A stretch of DNA of 7,459 nucleotides from DAIQNV01 sp036788215 (GTDB lineage: Bacteria; Planctomycetota; Phycisphaerae; Phycisphaerales; UBA1924): NCBI GenBank assembly GCA_036788215.1, contig DAIQNV010000112.1:1-7459 (forward strand), given 5' to 3'. Within the stretch, counting starts at the first letter, position 1, and every line of letters starts with the position of its first letter. Shown in pieces: positions 1 to 5,716 of the stretch. The position numbers were made by a program, and so were the translations under genes. The notes under the pieces are model-generated. The model searched no databases. It had not been told where the DNA came from and saw nothing but the letters and a program-made list of their open reading frames with translations.

Positions 1-1
1 G

Positions 2-172
2 GCCCACACGACGCTGCTCGCGATCATGGGACGCATGGCGGCCTACACCGGGGGCGTCATCACTTGGGACCAGGCCCTCGCCTCCGAGGAGGACCTCAAC
101 CCCGAGCCCTGGACCATGGGCGACCGAGCAACGCCCAAGGTCGCCATCCCCGGCACGACGAGGTTCGCCTGA
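2..172 (+). CDS. Gfo/Idh/MocA-family oxidoreductase, C-terminal fragment (cut by window edge)
   Basis: Only the last 56 residues of this protein are in the window; the reading frame is open at the left edge and ends at TGA 170-172. The fragment reads AIMGRMAAYTGGVITWDQAL followed by a proline-rich tail ending in TRF-Ala. It aligns without gaps over its first part with the C-terminus of the complete Gfo/Idh/MocA protein at 1128-2402, which has AIMGRMSAYTGKEVTFEQAM. That block is the usual C-terminal end of the Tat-exported Gfo/Idh/MocA subfamily of NAD(P)-dependent sugar dehydrogenases common in Planctomycetes and Bacteroidetes. The stop overlaps the next start by one base (TGATG), so the fragment heads the same operon. 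Catalytic and cofactor-binding parts lie outside the window, so the family call rests on similarity to the downstream paralogue. Confidence 0.82.
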   Translation, partial: AHTTLLAIMGRMAAYTGGVITWDQALASEEDLNPEPWTMGDRATPKVAIPGTTRFA

Positions 173-1131
173 TGGACCGGCGCCAATTCATGGCGGGCGT
201 CGCCCTCGCGGGTCTGGGCGCCGCCTTCGTCGCGCGGTCGCGGGCCGATGAGCCCGCGCGGGCCATGCTCCCCATCCGCAAGGCGCTGAAGATCGGCATG
301 ATCGCGGGGGGCACCGGGCTCGTCGAGAAGTTCGCGATCGCGCGGGAGGCGGGGTTCGCGGGCGTGGAGCTCGACGCACCCGCCGACCTCGACAGCGCCG
401 AAGTCGCCGAGGCCAGGCTGCGGACCGGGATCGTCGTGCCGGGTGTGGTCAACTCCGTGCACTGGGCGAAGCCCCTGAACCACCCCGACGCGTCGGTCCG
501 CGAAGAGGGCGTCGCGGGGCTGGAGGCGGCGGTGCGGGCCGCGTCCGCGTGGTGCACGAAGACGGTCGCCCATGGGCCCACCGTGCTCCTCGTCCCCGCG
601 GTGGTGCGCAAGGAGATGGCCTACGCCGACGCGTATCGCCTCTCGATGGAGGGCATCCTCCGCGTGCTGCCCCTCGCGCGGGAGCTGGGCGTGCGGGTCG
701 CGATCGAGAACGTTTGGAACGAGTTCCTCCTGAGCCCGGTCGAGGCGGCCCGCTACTCCGACACGATCAACGAACGCGCCGGGTGGGAGGGCGTGGGCTG
801 GCACTTCGACATCGGCAACGTCTGGCGCTATGGCTGGCCCGAGCACTGGATCGCGGCGCTGGGCCACAGGATCTGGCGGTTGGATATCAAGGGCTACAGC
901 CGGGCCAAGGCGGACCAGACGGGCAAGTGGTCGGGCTTCGGCGTCGAGATCGGCGAGGGCGATCTTGACTGGGCCGCGGTCCGGGCGGCGCTCGCACGCG
1001 TCCGCTACCGGGGATGGGCTTCTGCGGAGGTCGCGGGTGGCGATGATGCGAGGCTCCGCGACGTGAGCGAGCGGATGGACCGGGTCCTCGGGCTCGGCGG
1101 ATCGACCGGTGAAGAGGAGGCGGCGCCGTGA
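172..1131 (+). CDS. Tat-exported sugar phosphate isomerase/epimerase-like TIM-barrel protein
   Basis: This 319-residue protein belongs to the xylose-isomerase-like TIM-barrel (AP endonuclease 2) superfamily, whose members isomerise, epimerise or cleave sugars and keto-sugars using a divalent metal. It begins with a twin-arginine signal: R3-R4 followed by QFM and a hydrophobic stretch to about residue 20, with possible cleavage near Ala25. Acidic residues fitting the family metal site are E179 (AIEN), D213 (HFDIGN, with H211), D238 (LDIK) and E286 (SAEV). ATG 172 was chosen because the Tat motif starts there, a GAGG sits at 160-163, and it overlaps the preceding stop by one base. An upstream in-frame ATG at 64 would put an arginine-rich, non-signal leader in front of the Tat motif. 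Two Gfo/Idh/MocA genes flank it, suggesting action on an oxidised sugar. The exact reaction is unknown; the superfamily call is firm. Confidence 0.88.
   Translation: MDRRQFMAGVALAGLGAAFVARSRADEPARAMLPIRKALKIGMIAGGTGLVEKFAIAREAGFAGVELDAPADLDSAEVAEARLRTGIVVPGVVNSVHWAKPLNHPDASVREEGVAGLEAAVRAASAWCTKTVAHGPTVLLVPAVVRKEMAYADAYRLSMEGILRVLPLARELGVRVAIENVWNEFLLSPVEAARYSDTINERAGWEGVGWHFDIGNVWRYGWPEHWIAALGHRIWRLDIKGYSRAKADQTGKWSGFGVEIGEGDLDWAAVRAALARVRYRGWASAEVAGGDDARLRDVSERMDRVLGLGGSTGEEEAAP
1111..1120 (+). promoter_or_regulatory. Ribosome binding site for the second oxidoreductase gene
   Basis: GAAGAGGAGG ends 7 bases before GTG 1128. It supports that codon over the in-frame ATG at 1140, which would be 19 bases away. 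The site lies inside the 3' end of the preceding gene, consistent with translational coupling. Confidence 0.6.
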
Positions 1132-2402
1132 AGAGCGACATGACGAGGCGGGACGTCGTCAAGGCCGGGCTGGTGGCGGGCGCGGGGGCGCTGGTCGCGC
1201 CGGCCTTCGGCACCAGGCTGAGCCGCAACGGCGCCGAGCGCATCCGCGTGGGCGTGATCGGGTGCGGCGGGCGCGGGACGGGGGCGGCGTGGAACGCCCT
1301 CGAGGCGGACGACGCGGTGGAGGTCGTCGCGCTCGCCGACCTCTTCGAGGACCGCGTGGTGCGCTCGCAGGGGCAACTGGCGGAGGAGTGGGGGGCCCGG
1401 GCCGACGTGCCCGAGGGGCGCCGCTTCAGCGGGTTCGACGCCTACGAGAAGTTGCTCGCCCTGCCCGAGGTCGACATGGTCTGCCTCGCGACGCCCCCGC
1501 ACTTCCGGCCCATCCACTTCGAGGCGGCGGTCCGCGCCGGCAAGCACGTCTTCATGGAGAAGCCCGCAGCGGCGGACCCCGCGGGCGTGCGCCGCGTCAT
1601 CGAGGCGGCGAAGATCGCCGACGCGAAGGGCCTCAGCGTCGTCGCGGGCACGCAGCGACGCTACCAGGACAACTACCTCGAATTGATGAAGCGCGTCCGT
1701 GACGGCGCGATCGGCGAGCCGGTGAGCGCCCGGTGCTTCTGGAACCAGGGCGGGCTCTGGGTGCACGAGCGCAAGCCGGGCTACAGCGACATGGAGTGGC
1801 AGTGCCGCAACTGGCTGTATTTCTGCTGGCTCTCGGGCGACCACATCTGCGAGCAGCACGTGCACAACCTCGACGCGGTGAACTGGGTGATGGGGGGCCC
1901 GCCCGTGAAGTGCGTGGGCATGGGCGGGCGCCAGGTGCGGACAGACGTGAAGTACGGCAACATCTTTGACCACTTCGCGATCGACTACGAGTACGCCTCC
2001 GGCGCGCACCTCATGAGCATGTGCCGGCAGATCGACGGGTGCCAGTCGAAGGTCGCGGAGTTCGTGCAAGGCACGCGGGGCCGGTCGACGAGCTGGCACG
2101 GGTACTCGAAAATCGAGGGTGAAACGGACTGGGAGATGAAGGGCACGTCCAATCCCTACGTCACCGAGCACGAGGCGCTCATCGCCTCGATCCGGGGCGA
2201 ACGCAGCCGGGTGAACGAGGCGGTCCGCGTCGCGGAGAGCACGCTGACCGCGATCATGGGCCGCATGAGCGCGTACACCGGCAAGGAGGTCACCTTCGAG
2301 CAGGCGATGGCGTCCACGCTGGACCTCTCACCGGCGGTGTACGCGATGACCGACCTGGAGACGGACCCGGTGCCGACGCCCGGGCGGACACCACTGGTGT
2401 GA
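1128..2402 (+). CDS. Tat-exported Gfo/Idh/MocA-family oxidoreductase
   Basis: This 424-residue protein is a full-length member of the Gfo/Idh/MocA family, which oxidises or reduces sugars and related polyols with NAD(P). The N-terminus carries a twin-arginine motif (TRRDVVKAG, R7-R8) and a hydrophobic segment to about residue 27, so it probably acts across or outside the cytoplasmic membrane. A Rossmann fold begins at about residue 40 with GVIGCGGRG (42-50). The family EKP motif, which supplies the catalytic lysine, is at 144-146 (HVFMEKP). The substrate-side histidines are in GDHICEQHVHNLD (H239, H244, H246). The C-terminal domain ends with the AIMGRMSAYTG block shared with the partial gene at the left edge. 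GTG 1128 overlaps the preceding stop as GTGA and has a strong ribosome site; ATG 1140 is a weaker alternative that keeps the Tat motif. The substrate cannot be deduced. Confidence 0.92.
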   Translation: MKSDMTRRDVVKAGLVAGAGALVAPAFGTRLSRNGAERIRVGVIGCGGRGTGAAWNALEADDAVEVVALADLFEDRVVRSQGQLAEEWGARADVPEGRRFSGFDAYEKLLALPEVDMVCLATPPHFRPIHFEAAVRAGKHVFMEKPAAADPAGVRRVIEAAKIADAKGLSVVAGTQRRYQDNYLELMKRVRDGAIGEPVSARCFWNQGGLWVHERKPGYSDMEWQCRNWLYFCWLSGDHICEQHVHNLDAVNWVMGGPPVKCVGMGGRQVRTDVKYGNIFDHFAIDYEYASGAHLMSMCRQIDGCQSKVAEFVQGTRGRSTSWHGYSKIEGETDWEMKGTSNPYVTEHEALIASIRGERSRVNEAVRVAESTLTAIMGRMSAYTGKEVTFEQAMASTLDLSPAVYAMTDLETDPVPTPGRTPLV

Positions 2403-2408
2403 AGGGGG
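2402..2408 (+). promoter_or_regulatory. Ribosome binding site deciding the start of the hydroxypyruvate-isomerase-like gene
   Basis: AAGGGGG lies 5 bases before ATG 2414. The alternative GTG at 2399, which would overlap the preceding stop, has no purine-rich tract upstream and would add five residues before the Tat motif, so ATG 2414 is preferred. Confidence 0.5.
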
Positions 2409-2413
2409 ACGCG

Positions 2414-3343
2414 ATGGATCGCAGAGAGTTCGTGGCGAGCGTGGGCGCAGCGGGTGTCGCGGCGGGGCTCGGGGTCGCGGGGGCCGCAGGGGCGCAGCCC
2501 CGCGAAGTGCGCCTCGGGAGCGACGGGCGCTTCGGCATGCGCTTCGCGCCGCACTTCGGCATGTTCCGCCACCTCGGGGGCGAGGACGCGGTCGCGCAGC
2601 TCCAGTTCGCCGCCCGGGAGGGCTTCACCGCGTGGGAGGACAACGGGATGACGGGGCGGTCCGAGGCGGACCAGCGCCGCCTCGCCCGGGCGATGGACTC
2701 CCTGGGCCTCATGATGGGCGTCTTCGTCCTGAACCCCGGCACCGCGTGGGGCCCCACCTTCAGCCGGGGAGACGCGGGCGACCGCCAGAAGTTCGTCGAT
2801 GAGGCCAAGCGCGCGGTCGATGTCGCCGGACGCGTCGGGGCCAAGTGGATGACCGTCGTCTGCGGCCAGCGCGAGAACCGCCTCGACCTCGACTACCAGA
2901 CCGCCCACGCGGTCGACCAGCTCCGCGCCGCTGCGGAGATCCTCGAACCCGAGGGCCTGGTGATGGTCCTCGAGCCCCTGAACCCGCGCGACCACCCCAA
3001 TATGCTGCTCGCGAAGATGGGCCACGCCTACGCGATCTGCCGCGCGGTGAACAGCCCCTCCTGCAAGATCCTGTGCGACCTCTACCACCAGCAGATCACC
3101 GAGGGCAACCTGATCCCCAATGTCGATCGGTCGTGGGACGAGATCGCCTACTTCCAGGTCGGCGACAACCCGGGCCGGAAGGAGCCCACGACCGGCGAGA
3201 TCAACTACGCCAACGTCTTCCGGCACATCCGCGCGAAGGGCTTCGAGGGCGTCATCGGCATGGAGCACGGGAACGCGGGCGCGGGCCCCGAGGGCGAGCG
3301 GGCGGTGATCCGGGCGTACCGATCGGTCGACCCGGGCGCGTGA
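2414..3343 (+). CDS. Tat-exported hydroxypyruvate isomerase-family TIM-barrel protein
   Basis: This 309-residue protein resembles the hydroxypyruvate isomerase (Hyi) branch of the xylose-isomerase-like TIM barrels. It starts with a clear twin-arginine signal (MDRREF, R3-R4), an Ala/Gly/Val-rich hydrophobic region, and a likely cleavage site after Ala27 (AGA-Q). Family-type active-site residues are E187 in LEPLN, D222 and H225 in CDLYHQQ, Q248 in YFQVGDNPGR, and E284 in GMEHGN. The combination CDLYH, then QVGD-PGR, then GEINY is highly characteristic of Hyi-like proteins. Classic Hyi interconverts hydroxypyruvate and tartronate semialdehyde in the cytoplasm. An exported copy beside Gfo/Idh/MocA dehydrogenases more likely handles a keto-sugar or similar carbonyl compound, which is inference. 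An in-frame GTG at 2399 is the alternative start. The gene ends 6 bases from the convergent regulator gene and is the last of the left operon. Confidence 0.88.
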   Translation: MDRREFVASVGAAGVAAGLGVAGAAGAQPREVRLGSDGRFGMRFAPHFGMFRHLGGEDAVAQLQFAAREGFTAWEDNGMTGRSEADQRRLARAMDSLGLMMGVFVLNPGTAWGPTFSRGDAGDRQKFVDEAKRAVDVAGRVGAKWMTVVCGQRENRLDLDYQTAHAVDQLRAAAEILEPEGLVMVLEPLNPRDHPNMLLAKMGHAYAICRAVNSPSCKILCDLYHQQITEGNLIPNVDRSWDEIAYFQVGDNPGRKEPTTGEINYANVFRHIRAKGFEGVIGMEHGNAGAGPEGERAVIRAYRSVDPGA

Positions 3344-3349
3344 TGAGCC

Positions 3350-3892
3350 TTAGTTGCCCGGCGCCGGCGGGTTGATCTCCCCAGGCGTCAGATGCGGCGA
3401 TGCGTCCAGGTCGCGAGCATCCATCAGCCCCGCGACGCGCTGCAGCGTCTCCAGGATCCGGTCCCGCTCCGCCTGGTCGAGCTTCGCGAGCCCGGCGCGG
3501 AAGCGGTCCTGCAGGGGCGAGGGGGAGGCCGCGAGGAGTTGACGCCCCGCGTCGGTCGCGTGCAGCAGCACCGACCGCCGGTCCGACGCGTTCGCGTCCC
3601 GGCGCACGAGCCCGCGCCGCTCGAGGCGCTGGATGATCCCGGTGACGGTCGCCTGGCTCAGGTGCACCGCCCGCGCCAGGGCGGTGGGGGAGACGGGCCC
3701 GGTGCGGACGACCTCGGAGAGCGCCGCGAGCTGGGGCCCGGTGAGCCCATGGGCCTCGACGAGCCTGCGGGAGTGCAGGTCGACCGCGCGGATGATCTGC
3801 CGGATGGACGCGACGATCCGCTCCTCCTGGGTCAGGGGATTGGCAGTCGCGGTTTGCCGGTCGGGGGAAGGCCCGGGTAAGGGGTTTTTCAC
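3350..3892 (-). CDS. MarR-family transcriptional regulator, EctR/CosR-like
   Basis: This 180-residue protein is a MarR-family winged-helix repressor. After a Pro-rich N-terminal extension of about 23 residues comes a dimerisation helix with RQIIRAVDLHSRRL (31-44) and GLTGPQL (49-55). I recognise this pair as typical of EctR/CosR, the osmolarity-linked MarR repressors of ectoine and betaine genes. The helix-turn-helix follows: PVSPTALARAVHLS (66-79) and the recognition helix QATVTGIIQRLERRGL (80-95). The wing contains the conserved SDRR (103-106). The start codon is GTG at 3890-3892; no in-frame ATG/GTG/TTG lies upstream before an in-frame stop, no strong ribosome site is visible, and the true N-terminus is uncertain. 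It is divergent from the betaine operon, with a candidate operator between them. I infer that it represses that operon at low osmolarity, possibly along with itself. MarR membership is near certain; the EctR/CosR subgroup is probable. Confidence 0.9.
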   Translation of the reverse strand: MKNPLPGPSPDRQTATANPLTQEERIVASIRQIIRAVDLHSRRLVEAHGLTGPQLAALSEVVRTGPVSPTALARAVHLSQATVTGIIQRLERRGLVRRDANASDRRSVLLHATDAGRQLLAASPSPLQDRFRAGLAKLDQAERDRILETLQRVAGLMDARDLDASPHLTPGEINPPAPGN

Positions 3893-3906
3893 GCGGAAAA
3901 CGATAT

Positions 3907-3920
3907 CGCCCCCCGGGGCG
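3907..3920. repeat. GC-rich inverted repeat in the regulator leader
   Basis: The perfect arms CGCCCC and GGGGCG are separated by CC. Immediately to the left is the palindrome CGATATCG at 3901-3908, sharing two bases. Both lie 10-30 bases upstream of the regulator's GTG on the minus strand, where they would fall in its mRNA leader or be a protein site. In such GC-rich DNA short palindromes also arise by chance, so function is uncertain. Confidence 0.3.
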
Positions 3921-3940
3921 CGACGCTGGCGACCCTTCGC

Positions 3941-3946
3941 TATAGT
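3941..3946 (+). promoter_or_regulatory. Possible -10 box of the betaine operon promoter
   Basis: TATAGT matches five of six bases of the sigma-70 -10 consensus and lies in the only AT-rich island of the intergenic region. No convincing -35 hexamer is found 16-18 bases upstream, so the promoter may depend on an activator or be non-canonical. The core CTATAG is itself palindromic, so the box could serve either direction. Confidence 0.4.
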
Positions 3947-3963
3947 GTTTTGAGTTCAAAGCA
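3946..3963. promoter_or_regulatory. Candidate operator of the EctR/CosR-like regulator
   Basis: TGTTTTGA-GT-TCAAAGCA is a pseudopalindrome: two 8-base half-sites around a GT centre, complementary at seven of eight positions (only 3948/3961 fail). From memory, the EctR1 site of methylotrophs has the same architecture of 8-base half-sites split by GT. It overlaps the end of the -10-like box and the expected transcription start, a position suited to steric repression. Assignment to the neighbouring regulator is inference from geometry and proximity. Confidence 0.5.
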
Positions 3964-4013
3964 ACTCGCCCGATGCAACCACTGGCTGGGGAAGAGGCGC
4001 GGCAGCGCGCCCC

Positions 4014-4021
4014 GAGAGGAG
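4014..4021 (+). promoter_or_regulatory. Ribosome binding site of glycine/sarcosine N-methyltransferase
   Basis: GAGAGGAG ends 7 bases before GTG 4029 and fixes that codon as the start. No other in-frame start nearby has such a site. Confidence 0.65.
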
Positions 4022-4028
4022 TACGACC

Positions 4029-4883
4029 GTGGCAATCAAGGCCGACGTCAAGTCGCTGCTGGAATACAGGCCGCAGGAGTACGGCGAGGATCCGACCGCT
4101 GTTCGGGAATCGGACACCTACACCGATGAGTACGTCCGGGGGTTCGTCGAGAAGTGGGACGAGCTGATCGACTGGGACGCCCGGGCGGAGAGCGAGGGCT
4201 CGTTCTTCATCGAGCACCTCCGCGAGCGGGGCGTGAAGCGCGTGCTCGACGTCGCGACCGGCACCGGCTTCCACTCGATCCGCCTGCTCGAGGCGGGGTT
4301 CGACGTCGTGAGCGTCGATGGCAGCCCCTACATGCTCGCCAAGGCGTTCGAGAACGGTCGCAAGCGGGGGCACGTGCTCCGGACGCGCCACGCCGACTGG
4401 CGCTGGCTCAACCGCGACGTCCTGGGCCGCTTCGACGCGGTGATCTGCCTGGGCAACTCGTTCACGCACCTGCACAACGAGCGCGACCGGACCAAGGCGC
4501 TCGCGGAGTTCTACGCCGCCCTGGTCCACGACGGGGTGCTGATCCTCGACCAGCGGAACTACGACCGCATCCTCGACGACGGGTTCGCGTCCAAGCACAA
4601 GTACTACTACTGCGGGGACCAGGTGACCGCCGAGCCCGAGCACACCGACGAGGGGCTCTGCCGCTTCCGCTACAACTTCCCCGACGGATCGGAGTACCAC
4701 CTGAACATGTTCCCCCTGCGCAAGGACTACACGCGCGGGCTGATGAGCCAGGTTGGTTTCCAGAAGATCGAGACCTACGGCGACTTCAAGGAAACCTTCC
4801 ACGACAGCGACCCCGACTTCTTCGTCCATGTCGCGGAGAAGAACTACGACTCGCTCCCGCGTGAGGAGGGGGGCCAGGCGTGA
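4029..4883 (+). CDS. Glycine/sarcosine N-methyltransferase (GSMT)
   Basis: This 284-residue cytoplasmic class I SAM-dependent methyltransferase should catalyse the first two steps of betaine synthesis: glycine to sarcosine and sarcosine to dimethylglycine. The SAM-binding motif I is LDVATGTGFHS (73-83), and the acidic residue ending strand 2 is D97 in VVSVDGSPYM. CLGNSFTHLHNERDR (140-154) and LDQRNYDRILDDGF (173-186) are blocks I recognise as characteristic of GSMT. R176 in the latter is a candidate for the substrate-carboxylate arginine reported in cyanobacterial GSMT (from memory). Length is typical of stand-alone GSMT. Translation begins at GTG with a good ribosome site, and the stop overlaps the next gene as GTGA. 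The gene leads an operon with the partner methyltransferase and a BCCT transporter, which strongly supports the osmolyte role. The gsmT/gmt naming varies between organisms, so no symbol is given. Confidence 0.93.
   Translation: MAIKADVKSLLEYRPQEYGEDPTAVRESDTYTDEYVRGFVEKWDELIDWDARAESEGSFFIEHLRERGVKRVLDVATGTGFHSIRLLEAGFDVVSVDGSPYMLAKAFENGRKRGHVLRTRHADWRWLNRDVLGRFDAVICLGNSFTHLHNERDRTKALAEFYAALVHDGVLILDQRNYDRILDDGFASKHKYYYCGDQVTAEPEHTDEGLCRFRYNFPDGSEYHLNMFPLRKDYTRGLMSQVGFQKIETYGDFKETFHDSDPDFFVHVAEKNYDSLPREEGGQA
4863..4873 (+). promoter_or_regulatory. Ribosome binding site of sarcosine/dimethylglycine N-methyltransferase
   Basis: GAGGAGGGGGG inside the end of the GSMT gene precedes GTG 4880 with normal spacing. 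It supports the GTG start that overlaps the upstream stop by four bases and implies coupled translation of the two methyltransferases. Confidence 0.6.
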
Positions 4884-5716
4884 CCAGCAGCCCCGACCAG
4901 GCCACCCAAACCGCGCGCGACTACTACAACAGCGCCGACGCCGACACCTTCTACGCGGAGGTGTGGGGCGGGGAGGACATCCACGTCGGCCTCTACGACA
5001 GCGCCGATGAGCCCATCCGCACCGCCAGCCGGCGCACCGTCGACCACATGGCCAGCCGCCTGGGCCACCTCGCGCCCGAAGCGGTCGTCCTCGACATCGG
5101 CGCGGGCTATGGAGGCGCCGCCCGCCGCCTGGTCGAGCGATGCGCCTGCCGCGTGATGTGCCTGAACCTCGCGGAAGCGGAGAACGAGCGGAACCGCGAG
5201 CTGAACATCGCCGCCGGCTTGGCGCCCCGGATCAAGGTCGTCGAAGGCAGCTTCGAGAAGATCCCCGCCCCCGACGCGTCGTGCGACGCGGTCTGGTGCC
5301 AGGACGCGCTCCTGCACTCGGGCGACCGCGCGCGGGTCCTCGCGGAGGTGAACCGCGTCCTGAAGCACGGGGGCAAGTTCGTCTTCACCGACCCGATGCG
5401 CGCCGACGACTGCCCGGAGGGCGTCCTCGACCCGATCCTCCAGCGGATCCACCTCCCGGACCTGGGCACGCCCGCCTTCTACCTCTCCGAAGCGCAGAAG
5501 CACGGGTGGAAGGACCTGGGCTTCGAGGACCTCACGGGCCAGCTCGTCAACCACTACCGGCGCGTCCTCGAGACGCTCGAGGCGGAGGAAGACCGCCTCA
5601 AGCACAAGATCTCGCCCGAGTACATCGAGCGCATGAAGGCGGGCCTGGGCCACTGGATCAAGGGCGGGACGGACCGGCACCTCGCCTGGGGCGTCTTCCT
5701 GTTCCAGAAGCCATGA
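4880..5716 (+). CDS. Sarcosine/dimethylglycine N-methyltransferase (SDMT)
   Basis: This 278-residue SAM-dependent methyltransferase should complete betaine synthesis, methylating sarcosine and dimethylglycine to glycine betaine. The N-terminal block ARDYYNSADADTFYAEVWGG (12-31), followed by IHVGLYD (34-40), is characteristic of SDMT. SAM motif I is VLDIGAGYGGAAR (70-82); the post-I region reads CLNLAEAENERNRE (94-107). WCQDALLHSGDR (139-150) and VFTDPMRADD (168-177) complete the recognisable core. P172 and M173 match the Pro-Met pair that I recall being implicated in substrate binding in the Aphanothece enzyme. The start is GTG overlapping the GSMT stop (GTGA), and the stop overlaps the transporter start (ATGA), so all three genes are probably co-translated. 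GSMT and SDMT are separate here, unlike the fused forms known in some organisms. Length is typical and no key motif is missing. Confidence 0.94.
   Translation: MTSSPDQATQTARDYYNSADADTFYAEVWGGEDIHVGLYDSADEPIRTASRRTVDHMASRLGHLAPEAVVLDIGAGYGGAARRLVERCACRVMCLNLAEAENERNRELNIAAGLAPRIKVVEGSFEKIPAPDASCDAVWCQDALLHSGDRARVLAEVNRVLKHGGKFVFTDPMRADDCPEGVLDPILQRIHLPDLGTPAFYLSEAQKHGWKDLGFEDLTGQLVNHYRRVLETLEAEEDRLKHKISPEYIERMKAGLGHWIKGGTDRHLAWGVFLFQKP

Larger units (their letters stand above)
3893..4028. promoter_or_regulatory. Divergent intergenic control region between regulator and betaine operon
   Basis: This 136-base gap is the only substantial non-coding stretch in the window. From left to right it holds an 8-base palindrome CGATATCG (3901-3908), a GC inverted repeat CGCCCC-CC-GGGGCG (3907-3920), an AT-rich island at about 3938-3964 with a -10-like box and a pseudopalindrome, and the betaine-operon ribosome site near its right end. 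Both the regulator (leftward) and the methyltransferase operon (rightward) must be transcribed from here or from within the neighbouring genes. No riboswitch or small RNA is recognisable. Confidence 0.7.

Noticed and set aside
64..171. Upstream in-frame ATG extending the first TIM-barrel protein by 36 residues
   Set aside because: The extension is arginine- and proline-rich, overlaps the coding end of the previous gene, and would bury the twin-arginine signal that should be N-terminal.
1005..3268. Two long minus-strand frames (388 and 370 codons) opposite the sugar genes
   Set aside because: They are shadows of well-supported plus-strand genes. His/Arg/Val/Ala-rich text without motifs and without ribosome sites.
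3358..3367. CCGGCGCCGG palindrome at the convergent gene junction as a terminator
   Set aside because: No T-tract follows on either strand and the palindrome lies within the regulator's coding end; such palindromes are common at this GC content.
3927..3941. TGGC...CGCT as a sigma-54 promoter
   Set aside because: The -24 GG is present but the -12 GC is not at the required spacing, and the TTGC element is missing.
3973..4167. Small ORF (64 codons) as a leader peptide of the betaine operon
   Set aside because: It runs deep into GSMT in another frame, has no ribosome site, and its sequence is composition-driven.
3252..4829. 525-codon minus-strand frame covering the regulator region and GSMT
   Set aside because: It runs through the MarR gene in another frame and antisense to GSMT; the translation is compositionally biased and has no recognisable domain.
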